From the NCBI RefSeq assembly GCF_027486195.1, contig NZ_JAIXPP010000129.1, positions 1-64,000 of the forward strand: a stretch of DNA of 64,000 nt, in the 5' to 3' direction. The notes under the pieces are model-generated. The model searched no databases. It was not told where the DNA came from and saw nothing but the letters and a program-made list of their open reading frames with translations. A program made the translations under genes and the position numbers. The stretch is from Novosphingobium sp. GTDB lineage: Bacteria; Pseudomonadota; Alphaproteobacteria; Sphingomonadales; Sphingomonadaceae. Numbering within the stretch: the first letter of the stretch is position 1; every line of letters begins with the position of its first letter. Below are positions 16,676-24,815 of the stretch, piece after piece.

Positions 16676-17641
16676 ATGCAACTGGTCGCGGTCGATATCG
16701 GCGGAACGCACGCCCGCTTTGCGATGGCCGAAGTCGAGGCCGGGCGTGTCGTCTCGCTGGGTGAAGCGGTCACGCTGAAGACTGCCGATCACCCCAGTTT
16801 CCAGCTCGCATGGGAAGAATTCGCGCGCCTCTCCGGCGGCACCCTGCCGCCCGCCGTGGCCATCGCGGTCGCGGGGCCGGTGGGGGGCGAACTGATCCGC
16901 TTCACCAACAACCCCTGGATCATCCGTCCTGCGCTGATCCCCGAAAAGCTGGGCGCGCCGGACTCTGTCGTCGTTAACGACTTCGCAGCTGTCGCGCATG
17001 CCGTGGCGCAGGCGGATGAAGCCCATTTCATCCATCTTTGCGGCCCCGATGTGCCGCTGCCGGAGGAAGGAACGATCAGCATTGTCGGCCCCGGAACCGG
17101 GCTCGGCGTCGCGCAGCTCTGGCGCCAGCGCGGCTCCTACCATGTCCAGCCCACCGAGGGAGGCCACATCGACTTTGCCCCGCTCGACAAGATCGAGGAC
17201 GCCATACTTGCACGTCTGCGCGGGCGGCACCGCCGCGTCTCGGCCGAACGTGTCGTGGCAGGCCCCGGCATCGTCGATATCTACGAAACGCTCGCCAGCA
17301 TCGAGGGCCGGGCGATCACCTCATTGAGCGACAAGGAGCTCTGGGCGATGGGCACCAGCGGCGATGACAGCCTTGCCGCCGCTGCGGTCGACCGGTTCTG
17401 CCTCTCGCTCGGCAGCGTCGCGGGCGATCTCGCGCTCGCGCACGGCGCCAGCGCGCTCGTCATGGCGGGCGGGCTTGGACTCAGGATCAAGGATACGCTC
17501 GTGCGTTCCGGTTTTGCCGAACGCTTCAGCGCCAAGGGCCGCTTCGAGGGCTTGATGGCGGCCATGCCGGTCAAGCTGATCACACACCCGCAGCCGGGCC
17601 TGTTCGGGGCGGCAGCGGCCTTTGCACAGGCTCATTCGTGA
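16676..17641 (+). CDS. glk: Glucokinase
   Basis: A 321-residue glucokinase of the Glk (non-ROK) family that phosphorylates glucose to glucose 6-phosphate with ATP. It has the phosphate-binding VDIGGTHARFAMAE at the N-terminus, VVNDFAAVAHA, and GPGTGLGVAQLW. ATG 16676 follows a strong purine-rich stretch (GGGGGAGTGGG). It lies 53 bp after edd on the same strand, so it is probably co-transcribed. It would process glucose released by the upstream glucosidases. A weakly symmetric GCATA-GA-TAAGC lies just after the edd stop but is too degenerate to call. Confidence 0.96.
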   Translation: MQLVAVDIGGTHARFAMAEVEAGRVVSLGEAVTLKTADHPSFQLAWEEFARLSGGTLPPAVAIAVAGPVGGELIRFTNNPWIIRPALIPEKLGAPDSVVVNDFAAVAHAVAQADEAHFIHLCGPDVPLPEEGTISIVGPGTGLGVAQLWRQRGSYHVQPTEGGHIDFAPLDKIEDAILARLRGRHRRVSAERVVAGPGIVDIYETLASIEGRAITSLSDKELWAMGTSGDDSLAAAAVDRFCLSLGSVAGDLALAHGASALVMAGGLGLRIKDTLVRSGFAERFSAKGRFEGLMAAMPVKLITHPQPGLFGAAAAFAQAHS

Positions 17642-17709
17642 ACCTTGGCGCTTTTATGAGGACAGGCTGAACCCGCTTGCCAAGCTGGCAAGGCTGGCTT
17701 AGCCATTCT

Positions 17710-17727
17710 CTTAACCGAACGATTAAG
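17710..17727. promoter_or_regulatory. Palindrome upstream of the enoyl-CoA hydratase gene
   Basis: CTTAACCGAACGATTAAG is an imperfect 18-bp palindrome (CTTAA and CG on both arms match) ending 10 bp before the ATG and overlapping the Shine-Dalgarno region. A short CTTGCCA-AGC-TGGCAAG hairpin at 17676-17692 precedes it. The palindrome could be an operator, for instance for a TetR-type acyl-CoA regulator, but there is no direct evidence. Confidence 0.3.
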
Positions 17728-17737
17728 GGAAAGAGCG

Positions 17738-18520
17738 ATGTCCTACGAAACGATCCGCGTCGAAAATGTCGGCCTTGTCCGCCGCATCGTGCTCAACCGG
17801 CCCGAGCGGCTCAATGCCTGCCCGCCCAACATGGCCGTCGAAATCGGCGACGCGCTCTATGATCTCGAAGGCGCGCGCGCGGTTGTTATCACGGGCGAGG
17901 GCCGGGCCTTCTGTTCCGGAGCCGATCTTGCCGCCACCGGCAAGCGCAGCGTTGCGGGCGGCGCGGGCAGCTACAAGGCGCTGACCGAGCACTACAACCC
18001 GATGATCGCCAAGCTCTCGCGCCTCGGCGTTCCGCTGGTCACCGCGGTCAACGGCCCCGCCGCCGGCGTCGGCTGCTCGATCGCACTGATGGGCGATTTC
18101 GTGCTTGCGGCGAAAAGCGCCTATTTCCTCCAGGCTTTCGTCAACATCGGCCTCGTGCCCGATGGCGGTGCCAGCTGGGTCCTGCCGCGCCTGATCGGCA
18201 AGTCGCGAGCGCTGCAGATGATGATGCTCGGCGAACGCGTCGGCGCCGAAAAGGCCGAGGAATGGGGCATGATCTACAAGGCGGTCGACGATGCCGCGCT
18301 GGACGACGAAGCCATGGCGCTGGCGGACCGGCTCGCCAACGGGCCGACCGTGGCCCTCGGCGTGATGCGCCAGAATGTGGCGCGCGCGCTTGAAACCGAT
18401 CTCCCCGCCGCACTGCTGATCGAGGCGGAAGGCCAGTGGAAGGCGGGTGACAGCGAAGATTCCAAGGAAGGCATCCGCGCCTTCCTCGAAAAGCGCAAAG
18501 CAGAATTCAAAGGTCGATAA
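17738..18520 (+). CDS. Enoyl-CoA hydratase/isomerase family protein
   Basis: A 260-residue crotonase-fold protein. It shows VLNRPERLNA near the N-terminus, ITGEGRAFCSGADLA (first oxyanion-hole region), VNGPAAGVGCSIALMGDFVLAA (second oxyanion-hole region) and FVNIGLVPDGGASWVLPRL. In place of the usual second catalytic glutamate region it has LVPDGGAS, an aspartate at a position where hydratases and isomerases of this family vary. It therefore acts on a fatty or aromatic acyl-CoA, but the exact reaction is open. ATG 17738 follows AAGGGAAAGAG. Its stop codon shares one base with the start of the next gene. Confidence 0.9.
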   Translation: MSYETIRVENVGLVRRIVLNRPERLNACPPNMAVEIGDALYDLEGARAVVITGEGRAFCSGADLAATGKRSVAGGAGSYKALTEHYNPMIAKLSRLGVPLVTAVNGPAAGVGCSIALMGDFVLAAKSAYFLQAFVNIGLVPDGGASWVLPRLIGKSRALQMMMLGERVGAEKAEEWGMIYKAVDDAALDDEAMALADRLANGPTVALGVMRQNVARALETDLPAALLIEAEGQWKAGDSEDSKEGIRAFLEKRKAEFKGR

Positions 18521-18891
18521 TGCATCTCGAACACGATCCATCAGCCCCGGCGGCAGACCTCATCGGCTTTGACGATTTCCTCAAGGTCGATATCCGCGTG
18601 GGCACGATCGTGAGTGCCGAGCCCTACCCCGAAGCGCGCAAGCCCAGCCTCAAGCTGGCGATCGACTTCGGGGAGGGCATCGGAGTCAAGCGTTCGAGCG
18701 CGCAGATCGCCGCGCTCTATTCGCCCGAGGAACTGGTCGGGCGGCAGGTTGCGGCTGTCGTCAATTTCCCGCCGCGCCAGATCGGCAAGATGATGTCCGA
18801 AGTGCTGACAGTCGGTTTTCCCGACGGGGAAGGCCGCGTTGTGCTTTTCGCACCGGACGGCAAGGTGCCCAACGGCGCGCGGCTTTTCTAG
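18520..18891 (+). CDS. csaA: CsaA-like tRNA-binding-domain protein
   Basis: A 123-residue stand-alone OB-fold protein of the CsaA / MetRS-C-terminal type. It shows FLKVDIRVGTIVSAEPYPEA, KLAIDFGEGIGVKRSSAQIA, VAAVVNFPPRQIGKMMSEVL and the ending PNGARLF; these are the family hallmarks. CsaA homologues have been proposed to act as secretion-related chaperones and bind tRNA-like structures; the role in this organism is uncertain. The start overlaps the stop of the crotonase gene by one base. About ten residues precede the domain, slightly more than in Bacillus CsaA. Confidence 0.9.
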   Translation: MHLEHDPSAPAADLIGFDDFLKVDIRVGTIVSAEPYPEARKPSLKLAIDFGEGIGVKRSSAQIAALYSPEELVGRQVAAVVNFPPRQIGKMMSEVLTVGFPDGEGRVVLFAPDGKVPNGARLF

Positions 18892-18908
18892 GTAATCTGC
18901 CGCCGGTC

Positions 18909-18925
18909 CCGTTCGTGCCGAACGG
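18909..18925. terminator. Short hairpin between convergent csaA and aroB
   Basis: CCGTTCG-TGC-CGAACGG is a perfect 7-bp stem with a 3-base loop, in the 55-bp gap between two convergent genes. There is no clear T-run on either side, so it is at most a weak or assisted terminator. Confidence 0.35.
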
Positions 18926-18946
18926 AGGTTGTGGGGTGTTGAAACT

Positions 18947-20056
18947 CTACCCCCGCGCGAGTTCCGCATCGAGGAACGCGGCGACGTCCGCCAGATCGAC
19001 GTCCTTGGCCAGAAACGTCTGTCCGATCCCGCGCATCAGCAGGAAGGGCAGGGTGCCCGCGTCCATCTTCTTGTCGTGCAGCATATGCGCCTTGAGCCGC
19101 GCGCCGTCGCAGCTGAGGCCCAGCGTCCCAAGCGAAGCTGGCAGCCCCGCCGCGCCGATATGGGCCGCGACGCGCTCGGCATCCTGCCCGCCCATCAGCC
19201 CGATCCGCGCCGAGTAGCGCGCCGCCAGCACCATGCCGAGCGCCACGCCCTCACCGTGGAGCAGCCGGTCCGAAAAGCCCGTTTCGGCTTCCAGCGCATG
19301 TCCGAAGGTATGCCCCAGATTGAGCAGCGCCCGGACGCCCAGCGTTTCCTTCTCATCCGCCGCCACGATCCGCGCCTTTGCCGCCACGCTCGTGGCAATG
19401 GCATGCTCGCGCGCCTTGGCATCACCCGCCAGCAGCGCAGGGCCATGAGCCTCGCACCAGTGGAAAAACGCGGCATCGTCGATCAGGCCGTACTTGACCA
19501 CCTCGGCATAGCCCGCCCGCGTCTCACGCGGCGGCAGTGTATCGAGCGCCAGCGGATCGGCCAGCACCAGCACCGGCTGATGGAACGCGCCGACCAGGTT
19601 CTTGCCCGCCGATGTATTGATCGCGGTCTTGCCGCCCACGCTCGAATCGACTTGCGCCAGCAGGGTCGTCGGCATCTGGATGAACCCGCATCCGCGCTTG
19701 ACCATCGAGGCGGCAAAGCCCGTCAGGTCGCCGATAACCCCGCCGCCCAGCGCGATCACGCTGTCCTTGCGCTCCACGCCCTGCTCGAGCAGCCAGTCAG
19801 CCGTGCGGGCAAGGTGTTCCCAGCTCTTCGTCGTCTCGCCAGCGGGGAGCACAAGCCATTCACTCGCAATGCCTGCCGCCAGAAGCGAACCCGCAACCGT
19901 CTCGCGCCAGGCGGCCGCCACGCGCTCGTCGGTCACCACCGCCACCTTGCCGCCGCGAATGAACGGGCGGCAATGCTGGCCGGCAGCCGCCAGCAGCCCA
20001 GTCTCGATCCGCACCTCGTAAGGCGCGCCGGCGATGTTGACGGGTATCACAGCCAT
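18947..20056 (-). CDS. aroB: 3-dehydroquinate synthase
   Basis: A 369-residue NAD-dependent, metal-requiring enzyme that converts DAHP to 3-dehydroquinate, the second step of the shikimate pathway. Motifs include GGGVIGDLTGFAASMVKRG, PTTLLAQVDSSVGGKTAIN, and LLNLGHTFGHALE with the metal-binding histidines. Normal length. It starts 10 bp inside the end of aroK, the usual alphaproteobacterial aroK-aroB arrangement. Confidence 0.97.
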   Translation of the reverse strand: MAVIPVNIAGAPYEVRIETGLLAAAGQHCRPFIRGGKVAVVTDERVAAAWRETVAGSLLAAGIASEWLVLPAGETTKSWEHLARTADWLLEQGVERKDSVIALGGGVIGDLTGFAASMVKRGCGFIQMPTTLLAQVDSSVGGKTAINTSAGKNLVGAFHQPVLVLADPLALDTLPPRETRAGYAEVVKYGLIDDAAFFHWCEAHGPALLAGDAKAREHAIATSVAAKARIVAADEKETLGVRALLNLGHTFGHALEAETGFSDRLLHGEGVALGMVLAARYSARIGLMGGQDAERVAAHIGAAGLPASLGTLGLSCDGARLKAHMLHDKKMDAGTLPFLLMRGIGQTFLAKDVDLADVAAFLDAELARG

Positions 20057-20628
20057 GCGTCGATTGCCTTCAGGATGGTGAGCGCGGTCGCCTGATGGGG
20101 CTGGTTGCCGCTCTTCACATGGATCGGCGCTTCGGCATAGGTGGGGCCGCGCTCGGCCTTGAGCTTTGCCAGAATCTCGCGCGGATTGCCGTTCTTCAGC
20201 AGCGGGCGGTTGCCCTTGCGCCCCACCCGCATGACCAGCGTATCGAGATCGCTGTCGAGCCAGACCGCAATCGCTCGCCGCAGGATCAGCGCGCGCGTTT
20301 CGGGATCGACAAAGGCGCCGCCGCCCGTCGCCAGCACGCGGCGCACCGGCACGCCGTCCTCGCCCACCAACCTTGCGATCACCCGGCGCTCTCCGCTGCG
20401 GAAATAGGGTTCGCCGAACTGCGCGAAAATCTCAGGGATCGACATATGCGCCGCCTTCTCAATTTCCTCGTCGGCATCGCAGAAGGGCACGCCCAGCATC
20501 GCGGCAAGCCTGCGACCCACCGTTGTCTTGCCCACGCCCATCATGCCGACCAGCACGATCGGCCGATCGATACGGGCGGCCAGCCGCTGGACCGCGGCGG
20601 TTGAGAAGGCGGGGTCTTCGTGCTCCAT
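20047..20628 (-). CDS. aroK: Shikimate kinase
   Basis: A 193-residue kinase that phosphorylates shikimate with ATP. It has the Walker A GMMGVGKTTVGRRLA, the shikimate-site aspartate in FCDADEEIE, the RxxGE-like region FRSGERRVI, and LATGGGAFVDPETR. ATG 20628 is chosen because it opens directly into the conserved kinase with about 25 residues before the P-loop strand. The frame is open a further 60 codons upstream, but that part is Pro-rich, unlike the family, and overlaps the divergent small gene at 20745. Confidence 0.96.
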   Translation of the reverse strand: MEHEDPAFSTAAVQRLAARIDRPIVLVGMMGVGKTTVGRRLAAMLGVPFCDADEEIEKAAHMSIPEIFAQFGEPYFRSGERRVIARLVGEDGVPVRRVLATGGGAFVDPETRALILRRAIAVWLDSDLDTLVMRVGRKGNRPLLKNGNPREILAKLKAERGPTYAEAPIHVKSGNQPHQATALTILKAIDAWL

Positions 20629-20744
20629 TGCCGCGCCGCCTATAGTTGCGCTAGGGGCGAGTGCAAGGGTTGAGCAGGTGTTGTGCAAGAGCTGCGGCAA
20701 CGCCCCGAAGGCGGGCAAGGTCAGCGGCCGCAGGAGCGTGTTTG

Positions 20745-20885
20745 GTGAAGGCTCGAATTCTGGCATTGTGCGGCCTCTTGATGGTGGTGGCGATATTGGC
20801 ATTGGCATGGTTCATGGGGGATACGCAGCCGACGCGCTGGATCGAGACGCCCGTTGCGGCGCCGAGCGCACAGGCCGCTCCGTGA
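20745..20885 (+). CDS. Small single-pass membrane protein, function unknown
   Basis: A 46-residue protein starting with GTG, with AGGAG (20732-20736) 8 nt upstream. Residues about 4-23 (RILALCGLLMVVAILALAWF) form one hydrophobic segment, followed by a polar, Ala/Pro-rich tail. Its stop overlaps the GTG of the next gene by 4 bp (GTGA), which supports real translation and coupling. It is the first gene after the divergent aroK. No family recognised; it may form a membrane unit with the exported protein encoded next. Confidence 0.6.
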   Translation: MKARILALCGLLMVVAILALAWFMGDTQPTRWIETPVAAPSAQAAP

Positions 20886-22777
20886 GCCGTCGCCGCGTTC
20901 GCCTTGTTGCCCTGACCTGCGCGGCCATCGGCGCGCTTTCGGCAATAGCCGTCACCGCGCAGGAATCGCTGCTTCCGCCGGGATTCGATGACAAGCCCGC
21001 CGCGCCAGTGCGCAAACCGCAGACCCCGCCGCGCCCGGCTGCCAATGCTCCCACACCGACGCGCAGTGGCGCACCGGCTGTCGTCAACGTGCAGCGCCCG
21101 GCATCTTCGCCCACCGCTCAGGCCGTTTCCGTACCGACGGTTCAGCCGCTCCCCGGCAACCCCGCACCGGCAGCCGCCGCGCCGGTTGCTGCCGCCAATG
21201 GAATAGGCGACATCGATCCGGCCTTGATCGACCAACTGGTCGCCAGCGCCAAGCCGCGCGCGGACATTCCCCCGCATGCGCAGCGCAGCCTTTCGCGCGT
21301 GGGCTTCTTCGATCAGGCGGATGGCGGCTTCCCCGCCGTCTCGAGCCACTATCTGAACGGCCCGTTCGTCGCCGGACTGCTGACGAGCATGCGCGGCGAT
21401 CTCGTCTCACGCTGGGGCCACATCATGCTCCGCCGCGCGCTCGCGAGCCGGCTCGATACGCCCGTCGGCATGAACGGTGCAGACTGGGCGGCGCTGCGCG
21501 CGCAAGTGCTGCTGCGCATGGGCGAAGCCGATGCCGCGCGCGCCATGGTGCAGGAAGTCGATAGCGGGTTCTACACCCGCACGCTCGAGGATGCGGCGAT
21601 GGGGAGCTTCCTTGCTACCGCCGATCCGGTCGGCCTCTGCCCGATCACCGCGCTCACCGCCGCCGGCCGGCCGGGCTGGGACTGGACGCTGACCCGCGCG
21701 ATCTGCACCGCCTTCACCGGCGGAGAGGGCGCGCCTGCGCTTGCCGTGCTCGACAACGCCATGCGCAAGGGCACCGCGCCCAAGATCGACATCCTGCTCA
21801 CCCAGAAGTTTGCCGGCGCGGCCAGCCAGGGCCACCGCGCGGTGAAGATCGAATGGGCCGGGGTGGACAGTCTCACGCCCTGGCGCACTGGCCTCGCGCT
21901 CGCCACCGGCCTCGAACCGCCCGAAGCGCTGCGCAAGCAGGCGGGCGCGGCCTATGCCGTCCTTGCGGTGCGCGCGCCGATGCTCCCGCTCACCGCCCGC
22001 GCCGAAGCCGCCGATATCGCCGCCGAACGCGGCATCCTGTCGTCCGCCGCCATGGTCGATCTCTATAGCGAGATCCACGCGCTGGACGAGCCCGACCGCA
22101 CCTGGGGGCCGCTCGCCGATACGCTGCGCAGCGCCTATCTCGCAGCCGACGTGGCAGACCGGCTCTCGGCCATCCGCAATCTCTGGGGCGATGCCAGCGA
22201 TCCGGACCGCGCCTATTCGCGCCTCGTCCTCACCGCCTATGCCGCCGCGCGTATCACGCCCGATGCCAATCTTTCCAGTGATGCCAAGGGCCTCATCGCC
22301 TCGATGCTTACCGCCGGGCTCGATCGCAATGCGGCGCGCTGGGCCAGCATGGTCCCCGTCGGCAGCGAGGCCTGGGGCCTCATCGCGCTGGCCGCGCCCG
22401 CCAAGTCCGCCGCGATCGGTGCCGATACGCTGGGTACGTTCCAATCGGGCGATACCAGCACCGGCGGCTTGCGCTCGCGCTTCCTGCTTGCCGGGTTGAT
22501 GGGCCTTGGCCGGGTCGATCCCGCCACCGCGCGCCGCGTGGCCGATGATCTGAAGCTCGACCTTGCGCGCGAGACGCGCTGGACCCGCGCAATCGATGCC
22601 GCCGCCGCCTCGGAAAACCCCGTGCTGGTGGCCCTGCTCGCCGGATTCGGCATGCAGGGCAGCGGGTGGGACAAGATGACCCCGCTGCATCTCTACCACA
22701 TCGTCGCCGCGCTGCGCCGCGCCGGGCTGGAGGGTGAGGCGCGGATGATCGCGGCGGAGGCCGTGGCGCGGGTCTGA
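20882..22777 (+). CDS. Exported protein of unknown function
   Basis: A 631-residue protein from a GTG at 20882. An Arg-rich N-terminus and hydrophobic stretch (VRLVALTCAAIGALSAIAVTAQ) form a signal peptide. A Pro/Ala-rich low-complexity region follows (about residues 40-110), then some 500 residues of Ala-rich helical sequence without a motif I recognise, possibly helical repeats. It is coupled to the small membrane protein by a 4-bp overlap and ends 6 bp before xerD. Codon and GC use match the neighbours. The position suggests a conserved sphingomonad envelope protein; the function is unknown. Confidence 0.75.
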   Translation: MSRRRVRLVALTCAAIGALSAIAVTAQESLLPPGFDDKPAAPVRKPQTPPRPAANAPTPTRSGAPAVVNVQRPASSPTAQAVSVPTVQPLPGNPAPAAAAPVAAANGIGDIDPALIDQLVASAKPRADIPPHAQRSLSRVGFFDQADGGFPAVSSHYLNGPFVAGLLTSMRGDLVSRWGHIMLRRALASRLDTPVGMNGADWAALRAQVLLRMGEADAARAMVQEVDSGFYTRTLEDAAMGSFLATADPVGLCPITALTAAGRPGWDWTLTRAICTAFTGGEGAPALAVLDNAMRKGTAPKIDILLTQKFAGAASQGHRAVKIEWAGVDSLTPWRTGLALATGLEPPEALRKQAGAAYAVLAVRAPMLPLTARAEAADIAAERGILSSAAMVDLYSEIHALDEPDRTWGPLADTLRSAYLAADVADRLSAIRNLWGDASDPDRAYSRLVLTAYAAARITPDANLSSDAKGLIASMLTAGLDRNAARWASMVPVGSEAWGLIALAAPAKSAAIGADTLGTFQSGDTSTGGLRSRFLLAGLMGLGRVDPATARRVADDLKLDLARETRWTRAIDAAAASENPVLVALLAGFGMQGSGWDKMTPLHLYHIVAALRRAGLEGEARMIAAEAVARV

Positions 22778-22783
22778 CGCGCG

Positions 22784-23734
22784 ATGGCGGCGGAACCCTC
22801 GCGCGATCCGATCGAGGCCTTCCTCGCGATGCTCGCCTCCGAACGCGGCGCCGCCGCCAACACGCTCGCCGCCTATGGGCGGGACCTGAGGGCGGCGCGC
22901 GAGGAGATCGGCGATCTCGTGATCGCTGACAGCGAGGCCATCGCCGGCCTTGCCGAAGCCTGGCGCGATCTCGCGCCCTCCAGCCTAGCACGCAAAGCTT
23001 CGGCGCTGCGCCAGTTCTACGGCTTCCTTGCGGACGAGGGCCTGCGCAGTGATGATCCCTCCGCCGCGCTCCCGCGCCCCCGCATCCGCCGCCCGCTGCC
23101 GCGTCTGCTCGGGCACGGCGAGATCGCCGCGCTGTTCACCCTCGCGGAGAGCGAGGCGGAAGCCGGGGAGGGCGCCCGCATGCTTGCCCTCCTCGAACTG
23201 CTCTATGGCTCGGGCCTGCGCGCCACCGAACTTGTCTCGCTGCCTTTGGCCGCAGTCCCACGCGACGCGCCGTTCCTGATGATCACCGGCAAGGGCGGCC
23301 AGCAGCGCATGGTCCCGGTCAGCGCGCGAGCGGCTGCCGCGCTCACTCGCTGGCTGGCGCTGCGCCCAAAGGGTGGGCGCTGGGTCTTTCCCAGCCCGCG
23401 CGCCAAGGTTCAAGGTGGGGGCCACCTCTCGCGGGTGCGCCTGTTCCAGCTCCTGCGCGATCTGGCGCTCAGGGCCGGGCTCGATCCGGAAAAGGTCAGC
23501 CCGCATGTCTTGCGTCACGCCTTCGCCACGCATCTCCTTGAAGGCGGCGCGGACCTGCGCGTGCTGCAGACCCTGCTCGGCCATGCCGATATCGCGACGA
23601 CGCAGATCTACACCCATGTCGATGCCGCAAGGCTCGTCGCACTGGTCAACAGCCGCCATCCGCTTGGCCCAGGAATGGGTGCGGCGGCGCAAAACCCGGC
23701 GCAAAAGGTTGACCCGGCGGCCAGCCAGCCTTAG
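22784..23734 (+). CDS. xerD: Tyrosine recombinase XerD (chromosome dimer resolution)
   Basis: A 316-residue tyrosine recombinase with an N-terminal SAM-like core-binding domain (IEAFLAMLASERGAAANTL) and a C-terminal catalytic domain. Catalytic residues are visible: Arg in YGSGLRATELVSL, Lys in TGKGGQQRMVP, His and Arg in HVLRHAFATHLLEGG, His in LGHADIATTQIYTHV and the tyrosine in that motif. With its partner XerC at the dif site it would resolve chromosome dimers at division. The accA neighbourhood is usual for alphaproteobacterial XerD, but XerC cannot be fully excluded. No repeats or cargo suggest a mobile integrase. Confidence 0.9.
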   Translation: MAAEPSRDPIEAFLAMLASERGAAANTLAAYGRDLRAAREEIGDLVIADSEAIAGLAEAWRDLAPSSLARKASALRQFYGFLADEGLRSDDPSAALPRPRIRRPLPRLLGHGEIAALFTLAESEAEAGEGARMLALLELLYGSGLRATELVSLPLAAVPRDAPFLMITGKGGQQRMVPVSARAAAALTRWLALRPKGGRWVFPSPRAKVQGGGHLSRVRLFQLLRDLALRAGLDPEKVSPHVLRHAFATHLLEGGADLRVLQTLLGHADIATTQIYTHVDAARLVALVNSRHPLGPGMGAAAQNPAQKVDPAASQP

Positions 23735-23744
23735 CGCGGCGCGG

Positions 23745-24689
23745 ATGATTTCCTATCTCGAATTCGAAAAGCCGATCGCCGCGCTCGAAGCGCGCATTGC
23801 CGAGCTGCGCGAAACGGCGCAGACCGGCGCGCTCGATATCGCGTCCGAAATCCGCCGGCTCGAAGCCAAGTCTGGCGAGCTGCTCGCCAGCACCTACCGC
23901 TCGCTGACGCCGTGGCAGAAGACGCAGGTCGCCCGCCACCCCTCGCGGCCCCATTTCCGTGACTACGTGAGCAAGGCCTTCACCGATTTCATGCCCTTGG
24001 GCGGTGACCGCAAGTTTGGCGAGGATCACGCCATCGTCGGCGGTTTCGCCACGCTCGAAGGCCGCGCGGTCATGCTGATTGGCCACGAAAAGGGCCACGA
24101 TACGCAGAGCCGCATCCGCCACAACTTTGGCATGGGCAAGCCCGAAGGCTACCGCAAGGCGGTGCGCCTGATGGAAATGGCGAGCCGCTACGGTCTCCCG
24201 GTCGTCACGCTGGTCGATACTTCGGGCGCATTCCCGGGCGTCGAGGCGGAAGAGCGCGGTCAGGCCGAAGCCATCGCCCGCAGCACCGAGGCCTGCCTTG
24301 CGCTGGGCGTACCGATGGTTGCCGCGATCGTGGGTGAGGGCGGCTCGGGCGGCGCGGTCGCGCTCGCCAGCGCAGAACGCGTGCTCATGTTCGAACACGC
24401 GGTCTATTCTGTGATCTCGCCCGAAGGCTGCGCGTCGATCCTCTGGCGCACCGCCGAAAAGGCACCCGAGGCCGCAGAGGCCATGCGGATAACCGCGCAA
24501 GATCTCCTCGCACTTGGCGTGATCGACCGGATCGTGCCAGAGCCCGTCGGCGGCGCGCACCGCGATGGCACCGCCGCCGCGCTCGCGCTCGGCAAGGCGA
24601 TTGCCGATGAACTTGCCGCGCTCGCGGGCAAACCGGCCGATACGCTGCGCGCCCTGCGCGCCGAGCGGTTCCTGCTCATCGGCGCCTGA
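23745..24689 (+). CDS. accA: Acetyl-CoA carboxylase carboxyltransferase subunit alpha
   Basis: A 314-residue cytoplasmic protein. With AccD it transfers the carboxyl group from biotin to acetyl-CoA, giving malonyl-CoA for fatty-acid synthesis. The start MISYLEFEKPIAALEARIAE is characteristic. Later motifs are RHPSRPHFRDYV, TLVDTSGAFPGVEAEERGQ and GEGGSGGAVALA, the last at the CoA site. ATG 23745 is 10 bp after the xerD stop; the longer open frame upstream is inside xerD and not coding. Confidence 0.97.
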   Translation: MISYLEFEKPIAALEARIAELRETAQTGALDIASEIRRLEAKSGELLASTYRSLTPWQKTQVARHPSRPHFRDYVSKAFTDFMPLGGDRKFGEDHAIVGGFATLEGRAVMLIGHEKGHDTQSRIRHNFGMGKPEGYRKAVRLMEMASRYGLPVVTLVDTSGAFPGVEAEERGQAEAIARSTEACLALGVPMVAAIVGEGGSGGAVALASAERVLMFEHAVYSVISPEGCASILWRTAEKAPEAAEAMRITAQDLLALGVIDRIVPEPVGGAHRDGTAAALALGKAIADELAALAGKPADTLRALRAERFLLIGA

Positions 24690-24815
24690 GGGCAGCCGAA
24701 CCTTCCCAAAGCAAATGCCTCTGGTCTTGCCGCCATTGGCATGGCTAGACTGGCGTCATGCTACTGATGGTGCCGGGCCTTGGGTCGCGCGCACCGCAGG
24801 CACAGGGGAGAGACT

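Noticed and set aside
22784..23734. Tyrosine recombinase as a sign of a mobile island
   Set aside because: The gene is a housekeeping XerD next to accA, with no att repeats, tRNA target or cargo nearby and no composition change.
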